Shown: positions 44,445-53,709, numbered from the stretch's first letter. The stretch is DNA of 64,000 nucleotides from Synergistaceae bacterium (GCA_018436595.1 JAHDLC010000001.1:79060-143059); one strand, 5' to 3'. Made by a program: numbers and translations. The notes: a model not told the origin generated them from the sequence alone.

Positions 44445-44888
44445 ATGATCATATATCTGGGTTTTGAGGACATGCAGGCCGTTCTTGGGCTGGCGTCCCA
44501 GGTGGAAGGCCTTTTCGGCCCGATGGTCGGGGTCGCCGATTTTGAAACGGCCCTTGAGGGCTGCCTGAAAACGAACCGGGTACTGGGCTGCAAGGAGCAA
44601 AACGAACTCTGCGGCGCGGCTATCATCGACCGGAAAGGGAACGAGCTGTGCTGGTTCGTCGTCGATTCCGGGAAGAGAGGGCAGGGGATCGGCGCCCTGA
44701 TACTGGAAAAAGTGATCGGCGAGCTGGATTCCGCCAGGGAGATGACCGTGCAGACCTTTGCGCCCGGCGTTCCTGAAGGAGGAGCGGCAAGAAGGCTGTA
44801 TATGAAGTACGGGTTCGCCGACAGGGAAGACGGGGGGCTGAACCCCGCGGGCATCCCGACGGTGATCATGGTCCGGGCAAAGAAATAG
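44445..44888 (+). CDS. GNAT-family N-acetyltransferase
   Basis: 147 residues. The acetyl-CoA pyrophosphate-binding motif reads RGQGIGALIL, and the C-terminal RRLYMKYGF matches the family. Acceptor unknown. Starts 27 bases after the OsmC stop with GGAGCAGGG upstream; probably the last gene of the run. Confidence 0.87.
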   Translation: MIIYLGFEDMQAVLGLASQVEGLFGPMVGVADFETALEGCLKTNRVLGCKEQNELCGAAIIDRKGNELCWFVVDSGKRGQGIGALILEKVIGELDSAREMTVQTFAPGVPEGGAARRLYMKYGFADREDGGLNPAGIPTVIMVRAKK

Positions 44889-44914
44889 AGGGGGCTGCGT
44901 TAGGGATGAAAAAC

Positions 44915-45075
44915 TATCCCTGTTGTCCCGAATGAGCGAAGCGATCGCGGAGCATCCCCGGAGGGGGGGAGGGATGATTTAAAGGTCTTAAAGACCGAAC
45001 CGAGATTCTTCGGGCTTCGCCCTCAGAATGACACCTCCTCCCCGAAGGGGAAGGATCTGCAGTTGAGACAACATC
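44915..45075. repeat. Intergenic repeat-like element
   Basis: The 318-base gap before the MEDS gene holds non-coding sequence with GAGCGAAGCGATCGCGGAGC and the string TTCGGGCTTCGCCCTCAGAA followed by TGACA. Short strings of this kind (CTTCG...CTCAGAATGACA) are known as interspersed intergenic repeats in several bacterial phyla. Only one copy lies in this window, so repeat status rests on recognition of the motif. Confidence 0.45.
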
Positions 45076-45206
45076 AGAGCGCGAGAGACCCATAATCAGA
45101 AAATTTCCTGTATTATGGTGGTGTCTCATAACGTCACGTTCCCTTGACGAGAAATCGGATATAATCACTGAAATCTGAGTGAAGAGAGAACGGGGGGGAA
45201 GTCTTC

Positions 45207-46508
45207 ATGCCCTTGCAGGATCTGCTGAACCAGGCCGTGGAAGTGCGGCCGGGGGACCATCTGGTCGCACTCTACGCCGAAGAGAAGGAAATCGAGGACT
45301 ATGTGACTTCATTCATCCATTCGGCCCTCCTGCGGAATGAGCGGTGTCTTTACATCACGGGGGACGTGGATTCTTCCGCCGTGCTTCAGCGGGTTGAAAG
45401 ACTCTCAGCCGGTTCCGGCGCCTCCGGAGAACTTCTCGTGCTCGAAAAATCGGACGTGTATTCGAAAGGCGGCAAATTTTCTCCGGACAAGCTGATCTCG
45501 TTGATCCAGTCGACGGTTGAAACCGCAGTCAGGGAAGGCTACAGCGGGCTTGCCATAACTGGCGAGATCAGCTGGGTTCTGGATTACGAAGACGGCGAGG
45601 ATCTCATCATCGAGTACGAGTGGAAGCTGAATGAGTACGTCTTTGACAGGTACCCTGTTTCCGCCCTGTGCCGGTATAACGTAAACAGGTTTTCCCACGA
45701 GATGATCCGGAACATTATCCAGCTCCATCCCCTTATCCTCTGGCGGAGCAGAATTCACGAAAACCCCTATTACATCCCGCCGGAAGGCTTCAAGAACAAC
45801 GCCATAGCACAGTACCAGGTTGATACCTGGCTGAAAAACATTTTCAGTTTTACCAATACGAAAAGCCGGTTTCAGAGCATCGTGGACAGAAAGCAGGAGG
45901 AAATGCGCCTGCTTCACAAGAACATGACGAACGGCATCATCATGGCCTTCCTGAAGCTCCTGGAAACCCATGACCCCTACACAAAGGACCACTGTTCGAA
46001 CGTTGCCTCCCTGGCGTTTCGGCTGGCGGAAAGTCTCGAAATATCCGAGGAGTTCAGTACGAAAATCCACTACGCATCCCTTGTCCATGATATCGGGAAG
46101 ACCATTGTCCCCCACGGCATCCTGAACAAGCCCGGAAATCTGACGGGGGAGGAATACGGGTACATTAAGATGCACCCGGAACACGGAGCGAACGCTTTGG
46201 ATCAAATGGACCAGGTGCGGGAAATCGCGCAGGCGGTCCGACATCATCATGAACGGTATGACGGCCGGGGATACCCCGACGGACTGTCGGGGGACGAGAT
46301 CCCCTTGATGTCGCGGATTATCGCCATTTGCGACAGCTACGACGCCATCACCAATGACCGCCCTTACAGAAAGGCGCAGAGCCGCGACTGCGCCCTCGGT
46401 GAAATAGCCGCCTGTGCGGGAACGCAGTTTGACCCGGGATTGGCGGCGCAGTTCATCAGGCTGTTTTCCCCAGAGGAGAAATCTGGTACCTTCTGTTCCG
46501 GGCTGTGA
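45207..46508 (+). CDS. MEDS-domain HD-GYP protein (predicted c-di-GMP phosphodiesterase)
   Basis: 433 residues, no membrane segment. The N-terminal 175 residues match the MEDS sensory domain (named from methanogen and methylotroph DcmR proteins): RPGDHLVALYAEEKEIEDYV, RCLYITGD and a later LCRYNVNRFS. A helical linker leads to an HD-GYP domain (about 245-425) with LVHDIGK, HHHERYDGRGYP and DGLSGDEIP, all catalytic residues kept. It heads a three-gene cluster with a B12-binding protein and a GGDEF protein. MEDS domains are thought to sense small organic ligands; the ligand here is unknown. Confidence 0.88.
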   Translation: MPLQDLLNQAVEVRPGDHLVALYAEEKEIEDYVTSFIHSALLRNERCLYITGDVDSSAVLQRVERLSAGSGASGELLVLEKSDVYSKGGKFSPDKLISLIQSTVETAVREGYSGLAITGEISWVLDYEDGEDLIIEYEWKLNEYVFDRYPVSALCRYNVNRFSHEMIRNIIQLHPLILWRSRIHENPYYIPPEGFKNNAIAQYQVDTWLKNIFSFTNTKSRFQSIVDRKQEEMRLLHKNMTNGIIMAFLKLLETHDPYTKDHCSNVASLAFRLAESLEISEEFSTKIHYASLVHDIGKTIVPHGILNKPGNLTGEEYGYIKMHPEHGANALDQMDQVREIAQAVRHHHERYDGRGYPDGLSGDEIPLMSRIIAICDSYDAITNDRPYRKAQSRDCALGEIAACAGTQFDPGLAAQFIRLFSPEEKSGTFCSGL

Positions 46509-46586
46509 AAGTGACGTCCTCTTTGCGCTCACAGGGCAATGCGGGTTTTTCCGGACCGTTTTGATTAAAAACAGGGGGATGGAAAA

Positions 46587-47663
46587 ATGAGTCTCTTGAT
46601 GAACTATGAAGATCAGAGGTTCACCAGAATTGCCCAGATGGTCTTCGAAGAGCAGCTCAGACGGGACCCCGGGCTTGAAAGCCAGATGGACGAGAGACGA
46701 CGAAAGATGATGTACGACGATGTGGTCTACAACCTCAGCTTTCTGATGACCTCGGTGTATTTCAGCGACGGCAGGATTTTCGAAGGATATGCCAGGTGGC
46801 TCTACGAGCTTCTGTGCAACCTGATGAAAGACCTTGACAGGGACAGGATCATGGAGATCATGACCGGCCACTACAGGATCATGTCGGAAATCCTGGCCGA
46901 CCATGCCCCGGAAATCCTCACCGGGGACGAGCTGGAAAAAGCGGCGGAATATCTTGACCTGGCGATCGCTGTGACTACCGAAGCCGTAACAGACATCGAA
47001 CTGTCCACATCTTTCAGCGAAGGCGATTACTACGACATCCGAAAAGCCTACCTGGACGCCCTTCTGCGAAGCCGGACAAAAAACGCCCACGAAATCATCA
47101 GGGACGCCCGGAAACAGGGAGTGCCCCTGGAGCACATCTACGAAAAGATCCTCAGGAAGGTCATGCACGAAATAGGCGAATTATGGCACCGGAACGTCAT
47201 AACGGTGGACAGGGAGCATTATGCCACATCGGTGACCCAGACGTTCATGTCCGGTTTCTTCGATGAGATTTTCGAAAGTCCCCGGAAGAACAGGACGCTG
47301 ATTGCCTGTGCGGTCGGAAGCGAGCTCCATGAAATGGGAATCAGGATGCTGTCCGACATGTTCGAGTACCAGGGATGGGACACCTTCTACCTGGGAGCCG
47401 CCCTGCCCGGGCAGGCCGTCGTCGAGGCAATAGGCGAGCACAAGCCGGACCTCGTGGCACTTTCCGTGACGATGCCGCCCTACCTTTCCTCCTGCGAAGG
47501 AGTGGTGAAGGCCATCAGGGCAGCCCATCCCGGGGTAAAAATCGCGGTGGGCGGCCAGGCTTTCGATACGACGGACGAATTGTGGAAAAAATGGGATATC
47601 GATTTCTATTCGCCTTCGGCAGGAGAGCTCCTTCGCTGGGCACACAAGACTTTTGCCGCATAA
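46587..47663 (+). CDS. CarH-like cobalamin-binding sensor without DNA-binding domain
   Basis: 358 residues. An N-terminal helical domain (about 1-145) is not recognised. A B12-binding helical cap (about 150-225) and a Rossmann-like B12-binding domain (about 230-355) follow. The cap has W200-x9-E210-H211, the W-x9-EH motif of adenosylcobalamin photoreceptors such as CarH. The next domain has E246-x-H248-x-x-G251, the motif whose histidine coordinates cobalt. Segments GWDTFYLGA and DLVALSVTMP fit the fold. There is no MerR-type helix-turn-helix. Flanked by c-di-GMP enzymes, it probably controls one of them. AGGGGG precedes the start. Confidence 0.85.
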   Translation: MSLLMNYEDQRFTRIAQMVFEEQLRRDPGLESQMDERRRKMMYDDVVYNLSFLMTSVYFSDGRIFEGYARWLYELLCNLMKDLDRDRIMEIMTGHYRIMSEILADHAPEILTGDELEKAAEYLDLAIAVTTEAVTDIELSTSFSEGDYYDIRKAYLDALLRSRTKNAHEIIRDARKQGVPLEHIYEKILRKVMHEIGELWHRNVITVDREHYATSVTQTFMSGFFDEIFESPRKNRTLIACAVGSELHEMGIRMLSDMFEYQGWDTFYLGAALPGQAVVEAIGEHKPDLVALSVTMPPYLSSCEGVVKAIRAAHPGVKIAVGGQAFDTTDELWKKWDIDFYSPSAGELLRWAHKTFAA

Positions 47664-47685
47664 CGGGTCCGGAAAGGAAACCGGA

Positions 47686-48735
47686 ATGGACACAAGCGGA
47701 ACCTCCTTTTTGTTCAAGTGTGACCGCGAATTCAATATCCTCCACACCTTCTGGTACCACCCCGTTCACCTTCTTTCTCCCTTCCAGAAGGTGTTGAAGG
47801 CGCTGTTTTCCCCCGCCGACATGGAAAGAATCGTCGAAATGGCCCAAAAGGCCCTCTCCGGAAAGGATCTCCTTTTGTGCGAGGGCGGTTTCAGCATCGC
47901 CTCTCCGGAAGCCGGGGTCTGCCTCTGCGTGACGGCGACGGGCGACACAATCCTCATCCACGGACATGATGATTATCTCCGCGACGGCGACCCTGCGGCG
48001 GCCGTCCTGCGGGACACCATACACCGGTTTATGGACGTGGTGAAAGCGTCGGACACCGATTTCATGACGGGAAGCGATACTGTCATCCGTGAGCAGTTCG
48101 AAAAGATCCAGAAGCTGAACAGCGACCTGGTGAACACCCAACGGCAGCTCAAAAAAGCCAACTCCGCTCTGAGCAGGCTGAACCAGGACCTCAACAACAG
48201 GCTCGTCAGGGATGCCCTCACGGGTCTTGTCAGCAGGTACCAGTACAGGCAGGAGATTGAACTCGCAATCTCCCGGGCCCCCGAAAAACGTGGAATCTTC
48301 ACCTTCGTGGACCTCGACGACTTCAAGCGTATAAACGACACCTACGGCCACGCCGCCGGCGACCTCTACCTGAAAGAATTCGCGGACCGCCTGGGTCGTC
48401 TGCCCTTCGACAGCCTTATCTGCATGAGAATCGCCGGCGACGAGTTCGGGCTCTATATCCACGGGTACGGCACCGTTGAAAAAGAGGATATCCGGGCCGT
48501 TTGGGACAGGATGAAAGAGCTGGTCATGAACCGTCCCGTCCAGCTGGGTGACGACGTTCAGGAAAAGATCTTCTGCAGCGCGGGCATGGCCGTGTACGGC
48601 AGGGACACGGAAAACGTCTATGAACTCATCGAGTGTGCCGACTTTGCCATGTATGAAGCCAAGAAATCGGGGAAGAACTCGTTCAGTGAATTCGATCCGG
48701 AACGCTACAGGAAAGCGAAGGCCTCTCCGGACTGA
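47686..48735 (+). CDS. Soluble GGDEF-domain protein (predicted diguanylate cyclase)
   Basis: 349 residues. The N-terminal 120 residues resemble a PAS-like sensor (FLFKCDREFNILHTFW) and are followed by a coiled coil (about 145-180) and a GGDEF domain (about 185-340). The motif reads IAGDEF; A-GDEF variants are usually active. The start at 47686 has GGAAAGGAAA upstream and lies 22 bases after the B12 gene stop, so the two are co-transcribed. It is the synthetic counterpart to the HD-GYP protein two genes earlier. Confidence 0.87.
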   Translation: MDTSGTSFLFKCDREFNILHTFWYHPVHLLSPFQKVLKALFSPADMERIVEMAQKALSGKDLLLCEGGFSIASPEAGVCLCVTATGDTILIHGHDDYLRDGDPAAAVLRDTIHRFMDVVKASDTDFMTGSDTVIREQFEKIQKLNSDLVNTQRQLKKANSALSRLNQDLNNRLVRDALTGLVSRYQYRQEIELAISRAPEKRGIFTFVDLDDFKRINDTYGHAAGDLYLKEFADRLGRLPFDSLICMRIAGDEFGLYIHGYGTVEKEDIRAVWDRMKELVMNRPVQLGDDVQEKIFCSAGMAVYGRDTENVYELIECADFAMYEAKKSGKNSFSEFDPERYRKAKASPD

Positions 48736-48898
48736 TTTTTCCCGTTCTGAAGCGGCACGGAGCGCAGCTCCCTTCCGATGATCTCTGCATGGCCATCCCG
48801 AGGCTGATACCCGACGCCAAACCCGCAGGATACAGACGGGCGGAAAATCGGGCGGACACAATGCCCGCCGTCATCACATCCCGGAATCGAGGAATTCT

Positions 48899-49600
48899 AT
48901 GATTATCGAAAAACAAATCATCGGCACCATTCCTGCGCTGCTCTTCGGAGCACCATCCGACAGGCTGTTTCTCTACGTCCACGGCAAAGGCTCCCAAAAA
49001 GAAGAAGCGGAGATGCTGGCCAGGGAGGTGGTCCCCCGGGGATACCGGGTCCTCGCCTTCGACCTGCCCGAACACGGCGACCGCACGAACGATCCCCGCC
49101 CCTGCACCGTGCAGAACGGTGTCCGGGACCTCCGGGCGGTGCATGAGGCGGTGAAGGGTTCCTGCAGCAGCATCTCCCTGTATGCCTGCAGCCTCGGCGC
49201 CTATTTCAGCCTGGTCGCATGGCGAGGCGTGGCTTTCCGGAAGTGTCTTTTTCTCTCCCCGGTGCTGGATATGGAGCGGCTCATCCGGAACATGATGCGG
49301 TGGACGGGCGTGACCGAAGAACGGCTCCGGGAGGAAAAAGAGATTCCCACACCCTTCGGCGAGACCCTCTCGTGGGAGTATTATGAGTATGTGCGGGCCC
49401 ACCCTGTGGACATCTGGAACAGCCCCACCTCCATCCTCTACGGAGAGAACGACACCCTCACCGAGCGGGATGTCCTGGACTCCTTCGCGAAGAAGTTCAG
49501 CTGCCGGGTGACGGTCATGAAGGACGGCGAGCATTATTTCCACACCCCGGATCAGCTCCGGTTTCTTGAGAACTGGCTGGGGGAACAGGACTACCAATAA
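48899..49600 (+). CDS. Alpha/beta hydrolase
   Basis: 233 residues. N-terminal HGKGS oxyanion segment, nucleophile serine in ACSLGAY, acid probably in LYGENDTL and histidine in DGEHYFHT. The family includes esterases and lipases; the substrate is unknown. Nineteen bases separate it from phzF downstream, so the two may be one unit. Confidence 0.83.
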   Translation: MIIEKQIIGTIPALLFGAPSDRLFLYVHGKGSQKEEAEMLAREVVPRGYRVLAFDLPEHGDRTNDPRPCTVQNGVRDLRAVHEAVKGSCSSISLYACSLGAYFSLVAWRGVAFRKCLFLSPVLDMERLIRNMMRWTGVTEERLREEKEIPTPFGETLSWEYYEYVRAHPVDIWNSPTSILYGENDTLTERDVLDSFAKKFSCRVTVMKDGEHYFHTPDQLRFLENWLGEQDYQ

Positions 49601-49619
49601 AGTACCCGGGAGGACGGCC

Positions 49620-50504
49620 ATGAAAACATACCCGTATTACAAGCTGAACGCTTTCACCATCGGAAAGTCCGAGGGAAACCCGGCTGCGTTTCTCGACCTG
49701 GGAGCGGACCCGCTCTCCGGGGACGCCATGCTCAACATCGCCAAAGAGCACTCCGGTTTCGTCTCCGAGGTGGTCTACGTCACCAGGGATGACGCGGGAG
49801 GCATCCTCCTGACCTACTATTCCTCGGAATGCGAAGTCGCCTTCTGCGGCCACGGCACCATCGCCGCCATGTACGAGGTCATCCGGCGGGACGACGGGCT
49901 GAGAAAAACGCCCGTCATCGAAATCGGCACCAACCGGAAGGGCAGGCTGAACATCTACAACCACATCAACGAGGAGGACTGCATCTACATCTCCGCCCCC
50001 GATCCCCTCATGATCGGGTGCCCCCTGCCGAAACAGTCCATTGCTGCCGCCCTCGGCATAAAGGAGGGCGCCATATCGGATTCCCTGCCCCTCGATATCA
50101 TCGACGCGGGGCTCCGGACGCTCATCGTCCCTATAAACAACCTGGCCGACGAGATCTCCATGTACCCCGACGAGGAAGGGCTGAAACAGTACTGCCTCCG
50201 CAACGACGTGGACATAGTGCTCGTCTATTCCATGGAGACCGCCGCTCCGGGGTACTTCGCCCACACCAGGGTCTTCGCCCCGAAATTCGGCTACCTGGAG
50301 GACCCCGCTACCGGGTCGGGAAACAGCGCCTTCGGCTGCTATCTGCTCAAAAACGGAAAGTGGAACGGCGACAGCATCAAAATAGAGCAGGGGGGCGACA
50401 ACCGGATCTTCAACGAGGTCAGGCTGAGGACGAAGGACGGAAAGGTCCTCTTCGGCGGAAAAGCCGCCCTGAGAATCGAAGGCACCTATTCCACCGGCGA
50501 GTGA
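49620..50504 (+). CDS. PhzF-family isomerase-like protein
   Basis: 294 residues, full length for the family. N-terminal NAFTIGKSEGNPAAFL, central ECEVAFCGHGTIAA and C-terminal RVFAPKFGYLEDPATGSGNS match PhzF/diaminopimelate-epimerase-fold proteins. The catalytic acidic residue expected near the start (SEVVYV region) is E. GGGAGG lies just before ATG 49620. The reaction is unknown outside phenazine makers. A broken fragment of another phzF lies at 58685-58967. Confidence 0.9.
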   Translation: MKTYPYYKLNAFTIGKSEGNPAAFLDLGADPLSGDAMLNIAKEHSGFVSEVVYVTRDDAGGILLTYYSSECEVAFCGHGTIAAMYEVIRRDDGLRKTPVIEIGTNRKGRLNIYNHINEEDCIYISAPDPLMIGCPLPKQSIAAALGIKEGAISDSLPLDIIDAGLRTLIVPINNLADEISMYPDEEGLKQYCLRNDVDIVLVYSMETAAPGYFAHTRVFAPKFGYLEDPATGSGNSAFGCYLLKNGKWNGDSIKIEQGGDNRIFNEVRLRTKDGKVLFGGKAALRIEGTYSTGE

Positions 50505-50700
50505 CCGACTGGCGGGGGTAAGAACTTCTCTTCGAGATGTTCCTTCAGCAGAAGGAAAAACTCGTCGATGCAGCTGCACGATTTCTCCTTTCACATAAAA
50601 TTTCACAGGAAGGATCCTCCTGAAATCTAGGATTGTGATGGCCTGGTATTTCTGTTTTATGTGGAGTAAAATCTTTTTATTAGATGTTAATATACATAAA

Positions 50701-51372
50701 ATGGAAAAACAAGGACAGGATGATGAAGTCATGACTGATCTGGAGCTGCTCGCGGGCCTGGAGACGGAGATCCCCGGCTGGGTCTTGCAGAACAGGCTTC
50801 GCGAGAACGGATACGTCAATGTATGGCAGAAGATAGAGGGCCTGGTATCGGACGGGTACATCGAACGGCTGAAGCGCGGATGGTATTGCCTGGGATCCCT
50901 CGTGCGCAGAAGAGAGCCCTCCCTGCGATATCTTGCCTGTAATATCTGCGGTCCGGCGGCAGTATCCGGAAACCTCGTGCTCTTTGAGGCAGGTATTATA
51001 CCTGATGCCGTTGCATCGGTCACGGCCGTCAGTAAGAAGCGGAGCTCCAGCCTGATGACGCCATACGGAAACATCGACTGGGAGAGGCTTCCCTCAAACC
51101 TGGTTTTTCCCGGCACCAGCAGGGTGGAGGGACCGCCCGGATATATCAGGGCGACGAAAGAAAAGGCCCTGCTTGACCAGCTATACATAACGAGGTATAC
51201 CCCGCAGAACTACTCTCTCTGGAAGGCTTTTGTCTTTGACGACCTGAGGATGGACGAAGACGCTCTGGCCGGCCTGGATTTTACCCTGATGCAGGAACTG
51301 GCGCGGATATTCGCGTCTGCGAAGATAACAAAATACATGCACTGGTTTTTGAAGTACTTCGGCACGTCGTGA
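50701..51372 (+). CDS. AbiEi-like antitoxin/regulator, apparently without its toxin
   Basis: About 223 residues. The N-terminal winged-helix region (LVSDGYIERLKRGWYCLG) and the following core (NICGPAAVSGNLVLFEAGI, RATKEKALLDQLY) match AbiEi-type antitoxin/regulators of type IV toxin-antitoxin pairs. The start is uncertain: ATG 50701, 50731 and a longer form at 50635 are all in frame, none with a strong ribosome site. The nucleotidyltransferase toxin AbiEii that should follow is absent. AT-rich sequence lies just upstream. Confidence 0.7.
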   Translation: MEKQGQDDEVMTDLELLAGLETEIPGWVLQNRLRENGYVNVWQKIEGLVSDGYIERLKRGWYCLGSLVRRREPSLRYLACNICGPAAVSGNLVLFEAGIIPDAVASVTAVSKKRSSSLMTPYGNIDWERLPSNLVFPGTSRVEGPPGYIRATKEKALLDQLYITRYTPQNYSLWKAFVFDDLRMDEDALAGLDFTLMQELARIFASAKITKYMHWFLKYFGTS

Positions 51373-51575
51373 ATCGGGAGGCTGCACGGGGGAGAGAAGT
51401 CCTACCGGCGTGGCCGTATTGAGGAAATAGAGTACGAGTTTGCGGAATGAACCGCTTCGCCGCTCGGCCTGGCCCGGGGCGTCATGCTTTGGACATGTAC
51501 GCCTGTTCCGGCAGAGCGCTGCAGGCAGCGGTGTCTATAGCGCTCTGTGCGCCTATTTCGACAAGGGGGTAAATC

Positions 51576-52325
51576 ATGGAATTCAAAGGCAAGGTTGCCC
51601 TTGTAACCGGTGCCGGCACAGGGAACGGAGAAGCAATAGCCGCGCGGCTGCATGCCGGCGGTGCCTGTGTTGCCTTGGTCAGCCGCCGCCTTGAGCAGGT
51701 GGAGTCAGTTTCCAGGAGTATCGACCCCGAAGGTGCCCGGACAGTGGCCCTCGAGGCGGACGTGCGTGATCCGAAAGCTATGGAGGGAGCAGTGAGGCGG
51801 ACTCTTGAGCGGTTCGCGAAGCTCGACCTGGCTGTCAACAACGCCGGTATAACAGGCCCGGCAGGTGTTCCTGTCCAGGACCTTGAGGCGGAGATATGGC
51901 GCGAGGTTATCGACACGGACCTGACCGGCATCTTTTATTCCATGAAGTACGAGATACCCGCAATGCTTGCCAACGGTTCCGGCGCGATAGTGAACATGTC
52001 GTCCGCAAACGGCCTTGTCGGCCTGGCGGGCATGGCCTCATACACCGCGGCGAAACACGGAGTCATCGGGTTGACTCGCTCGGCCGCCCTGGAGCTGGCG
52101 GAGTCGAATATCCGCGTGTGTGCGGTCGCGCCGGGCTACGTCGCTACCCCTCGCATAAGGGATTCCGGCAAAGAAGTCACGGACTGGATGGCGGGCCTGC
52201 ATCCCATGAAACGGCTCGCCACCAGGGAGGAAGTTGCCGATCTGGTCGCATACCTATTAAGTGACCGGGCGGCCTTCATGACCGGAAGCGTCCACTCTAT
52301 CGACGGCGGTTACACGGCACAGTAA
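51576..52325 (+). CDS. SDR-family NAD(P)-dependent oxidoreductase
   Basis: 249 residues, classic short-chain dehydrogenase. Cofactor loop TGAGTGNG, NNAG motif, catalytic serine in NMSSANG and Y-x3-K in SYTAAKHG. The C-terminal IDGGYTAQ is typical. Arg pair after the second strand (SRRLE) suggests NADP preference. Substrate unknown. AAGGGGG precedes the start. Confidence 0.93.
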   Translation: MEFKGKVALVTGAGTGNGEAIAARLHAGGACVALVSRRLEQVESVSRSIDPEGARTVALEADVRDPKAMEGAVRRTLERFAKLDLAVNNAGITGPAGVPVQDLEAEIWREVIDTDLTGIFYSMKYEIPAMLANGSGAIVNMSSANGLVGLAGMASYTAAKHGVIGLTRSAALELAESNIRVCAVAPGYVATPRIRDSGKEVTDWMAGLHPMKRLATREEVADLVAYLLSDRAAFMTGSVHSIDGGYTAQ

Positions 52326-52335
52326 CTCAACTGTG

Positions 52336-53709
52336 CTAAATAGCAGGCGGAGGGAATGCCCCGAGTCCGCGCTCCACCCATGCGGCGGCGGCCAGAGACA
52401 CGTCTTCCCTCCAGGGACGGGCCGCGATCTGCACCCCGATTGGGAGGCCCGACGATGACGTCCCGGCACGAACCACCGTGACGGGCCAGCCGGTGAGATT
52501 GTAGGCCATGGTGTAGCTGAACGCCCGAAGATCGTCCCGAACAGCACCGTGGGGCTGTGCCGGCAGCGCGTTCACCGGCGAAAGAATCACGTCCCGGTTC
52601 TCCAGAAACGAAAGCATGGAACTGCGGAAGCCGTACCATCTCATGACCAGTGCGTCGAAAGCGGCACTTTCCATGGGAGACCCAAGGCCGAGCCACGGAA
52701 TGGAGTGCCGTTCCGTACCCGACTCCCGCAGCAGCCTCCGTATGGAGGCCCCTCCGTCGGCGGACAGCAGCCCCATCATGATCTCGTACGAGTCTTCCAT
52801 ACCCTTCGGCTGCCCCTCCTCGACCAGGGCGCCGCCGTCCTCCAGCGCTTTCGCTGCCGCGTGCACCGCCGCCGCGGTCTCCTCCGAAGCGGGAAGAACT
52901 CCATTATCGGTGTGGAAGGCGACTCTCAGCGTGCGGACATCCACGTTCTTCGACTTGCCGAGAGGCATGGGGACAATGGAAGGATCGATCCAGTCGGGAC
53001 CGGCAAGCAGGGGAAGAATGTATTCAAGGTCCTCCACGCGCTTCGCCACGGGGCCGACCTGCTGGAAAGAATCCAGCACGCCGCCGAAGGGAAGGATATG
53101 CCCCGTCCTCGGAACCCGGCCCGACGTGGGCTTGATCGAAGAGATTCCGCAGCAGTGGGCGGGATACCGCAGGCTCCCGCCGTAATCGCTGCCCACGTCG
53201 AAGGGGGAACCTCCGGAAGCCACGATCGCGGCGGCGCCTCCGCTGCTGCCGCCCGGCGAACACTCCAGGTCATAGGGGTTGTTCGTCCGCCCGTACACCA
53301 GGTTGTCGGTTTCGTACATCAGGGTAAACTCCGGCGTATTGGTTTTTCCCAGAAGGATCGCCCCGTTCTTTTTGAGACGGGACAGGACCGTGGCATCCTT
53401 CCCGGGAACGAAGTCCTTGCGCCCAAGGGTTCCGCCTGCGGAAACAACGCCCGCGGAATCGAAGGAATCCTTCAGCGTCATGGGGACACCATGCAGGGGG
53501 CCGAAATCTTCTCCCCTTGCCAGCGCACGGTCCGCCCGTGCCGCCTCCGACAGCGCCGTATCGGCGCAAACCTGGACAACGGCGTTCAGTTTCGGGTTCA
53601 CCTCGCTGATCCGGCGCAAAAACGCTTCCGTCACTTCCACCGACGATACTTCCCCGGCCCGGATCTCCTCAGCCAACCCCCGAACCGACATTTCCGGAAT
53701 TTCCTTCAT
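52336..53709 (-). CDS. Amidase signature family enzyme
   Basis: 457 residues. The Ser-cisSer-Lys triad is seen: lysine in MTLKDSF, cis-serine in SPGGSSGGAAA and the nucleophile serine in DYGGSLRYPA. Such enzymes hydrolyse amides; the gene stands alone and is not with gatB/gatC, so a catabolic amidase fits better than the tRNA amidotransferase. Ribosome site AAAGGAG. Convergent with the SDR gene. Confidence 0.92.
   Translation of the reverse strand: MKEIPEMSVRGLAEEIRAGEVSSVEVTEAFLRRISEVNPKLNAVVQVCADTALSEAARADRALARGEDFGPLHGVPMTLKDSFDSAGVVSAGGTLGRKDFVPGKDATVLSRLKKNGAILLGKTNTPEFTLMYETDNLVYGRTNNPYDLECSPGGSSGGAAAIVASGGSPFDVGSDYGGSLRYPAHCCGISSIKPTSGRVPRTGHILPFGGVLDSFQQVGPVAKRVEDLEYILPLLAGPDWIDPSIVPMPLGKSKNVDVRTLRVAFHTDNGVLPASEETAAAVHAAAKALEDGGALVEEGQPKGMEDSYEIMMGLLSADGGASIRRLLRESGTERHSIPWLGLGSPMESAAFDALVMRWYGFRSSMLSFLENRDVILSPVNALPAQPHGAVRDDLRAFSYTMAYNLTGWPVTVVRAGTSSSGLPIGVQIAARPWREDVSLAAAAWVERGLGAFPPPAI

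Noticed and set aside
45405..47168. Very long open frame on the minus strand across the MEDS and B12 genes
   Set aside because: It is antisense to two well-recognised proteins and has no ribosome site or family match; open antisense frames are expected in GC-rich genes.
49515..51188. Long minus-strand frame opposite phzF and the AbiEi-like gene
   Set aside because: Antisense shadow; low-complexity translation without domains.
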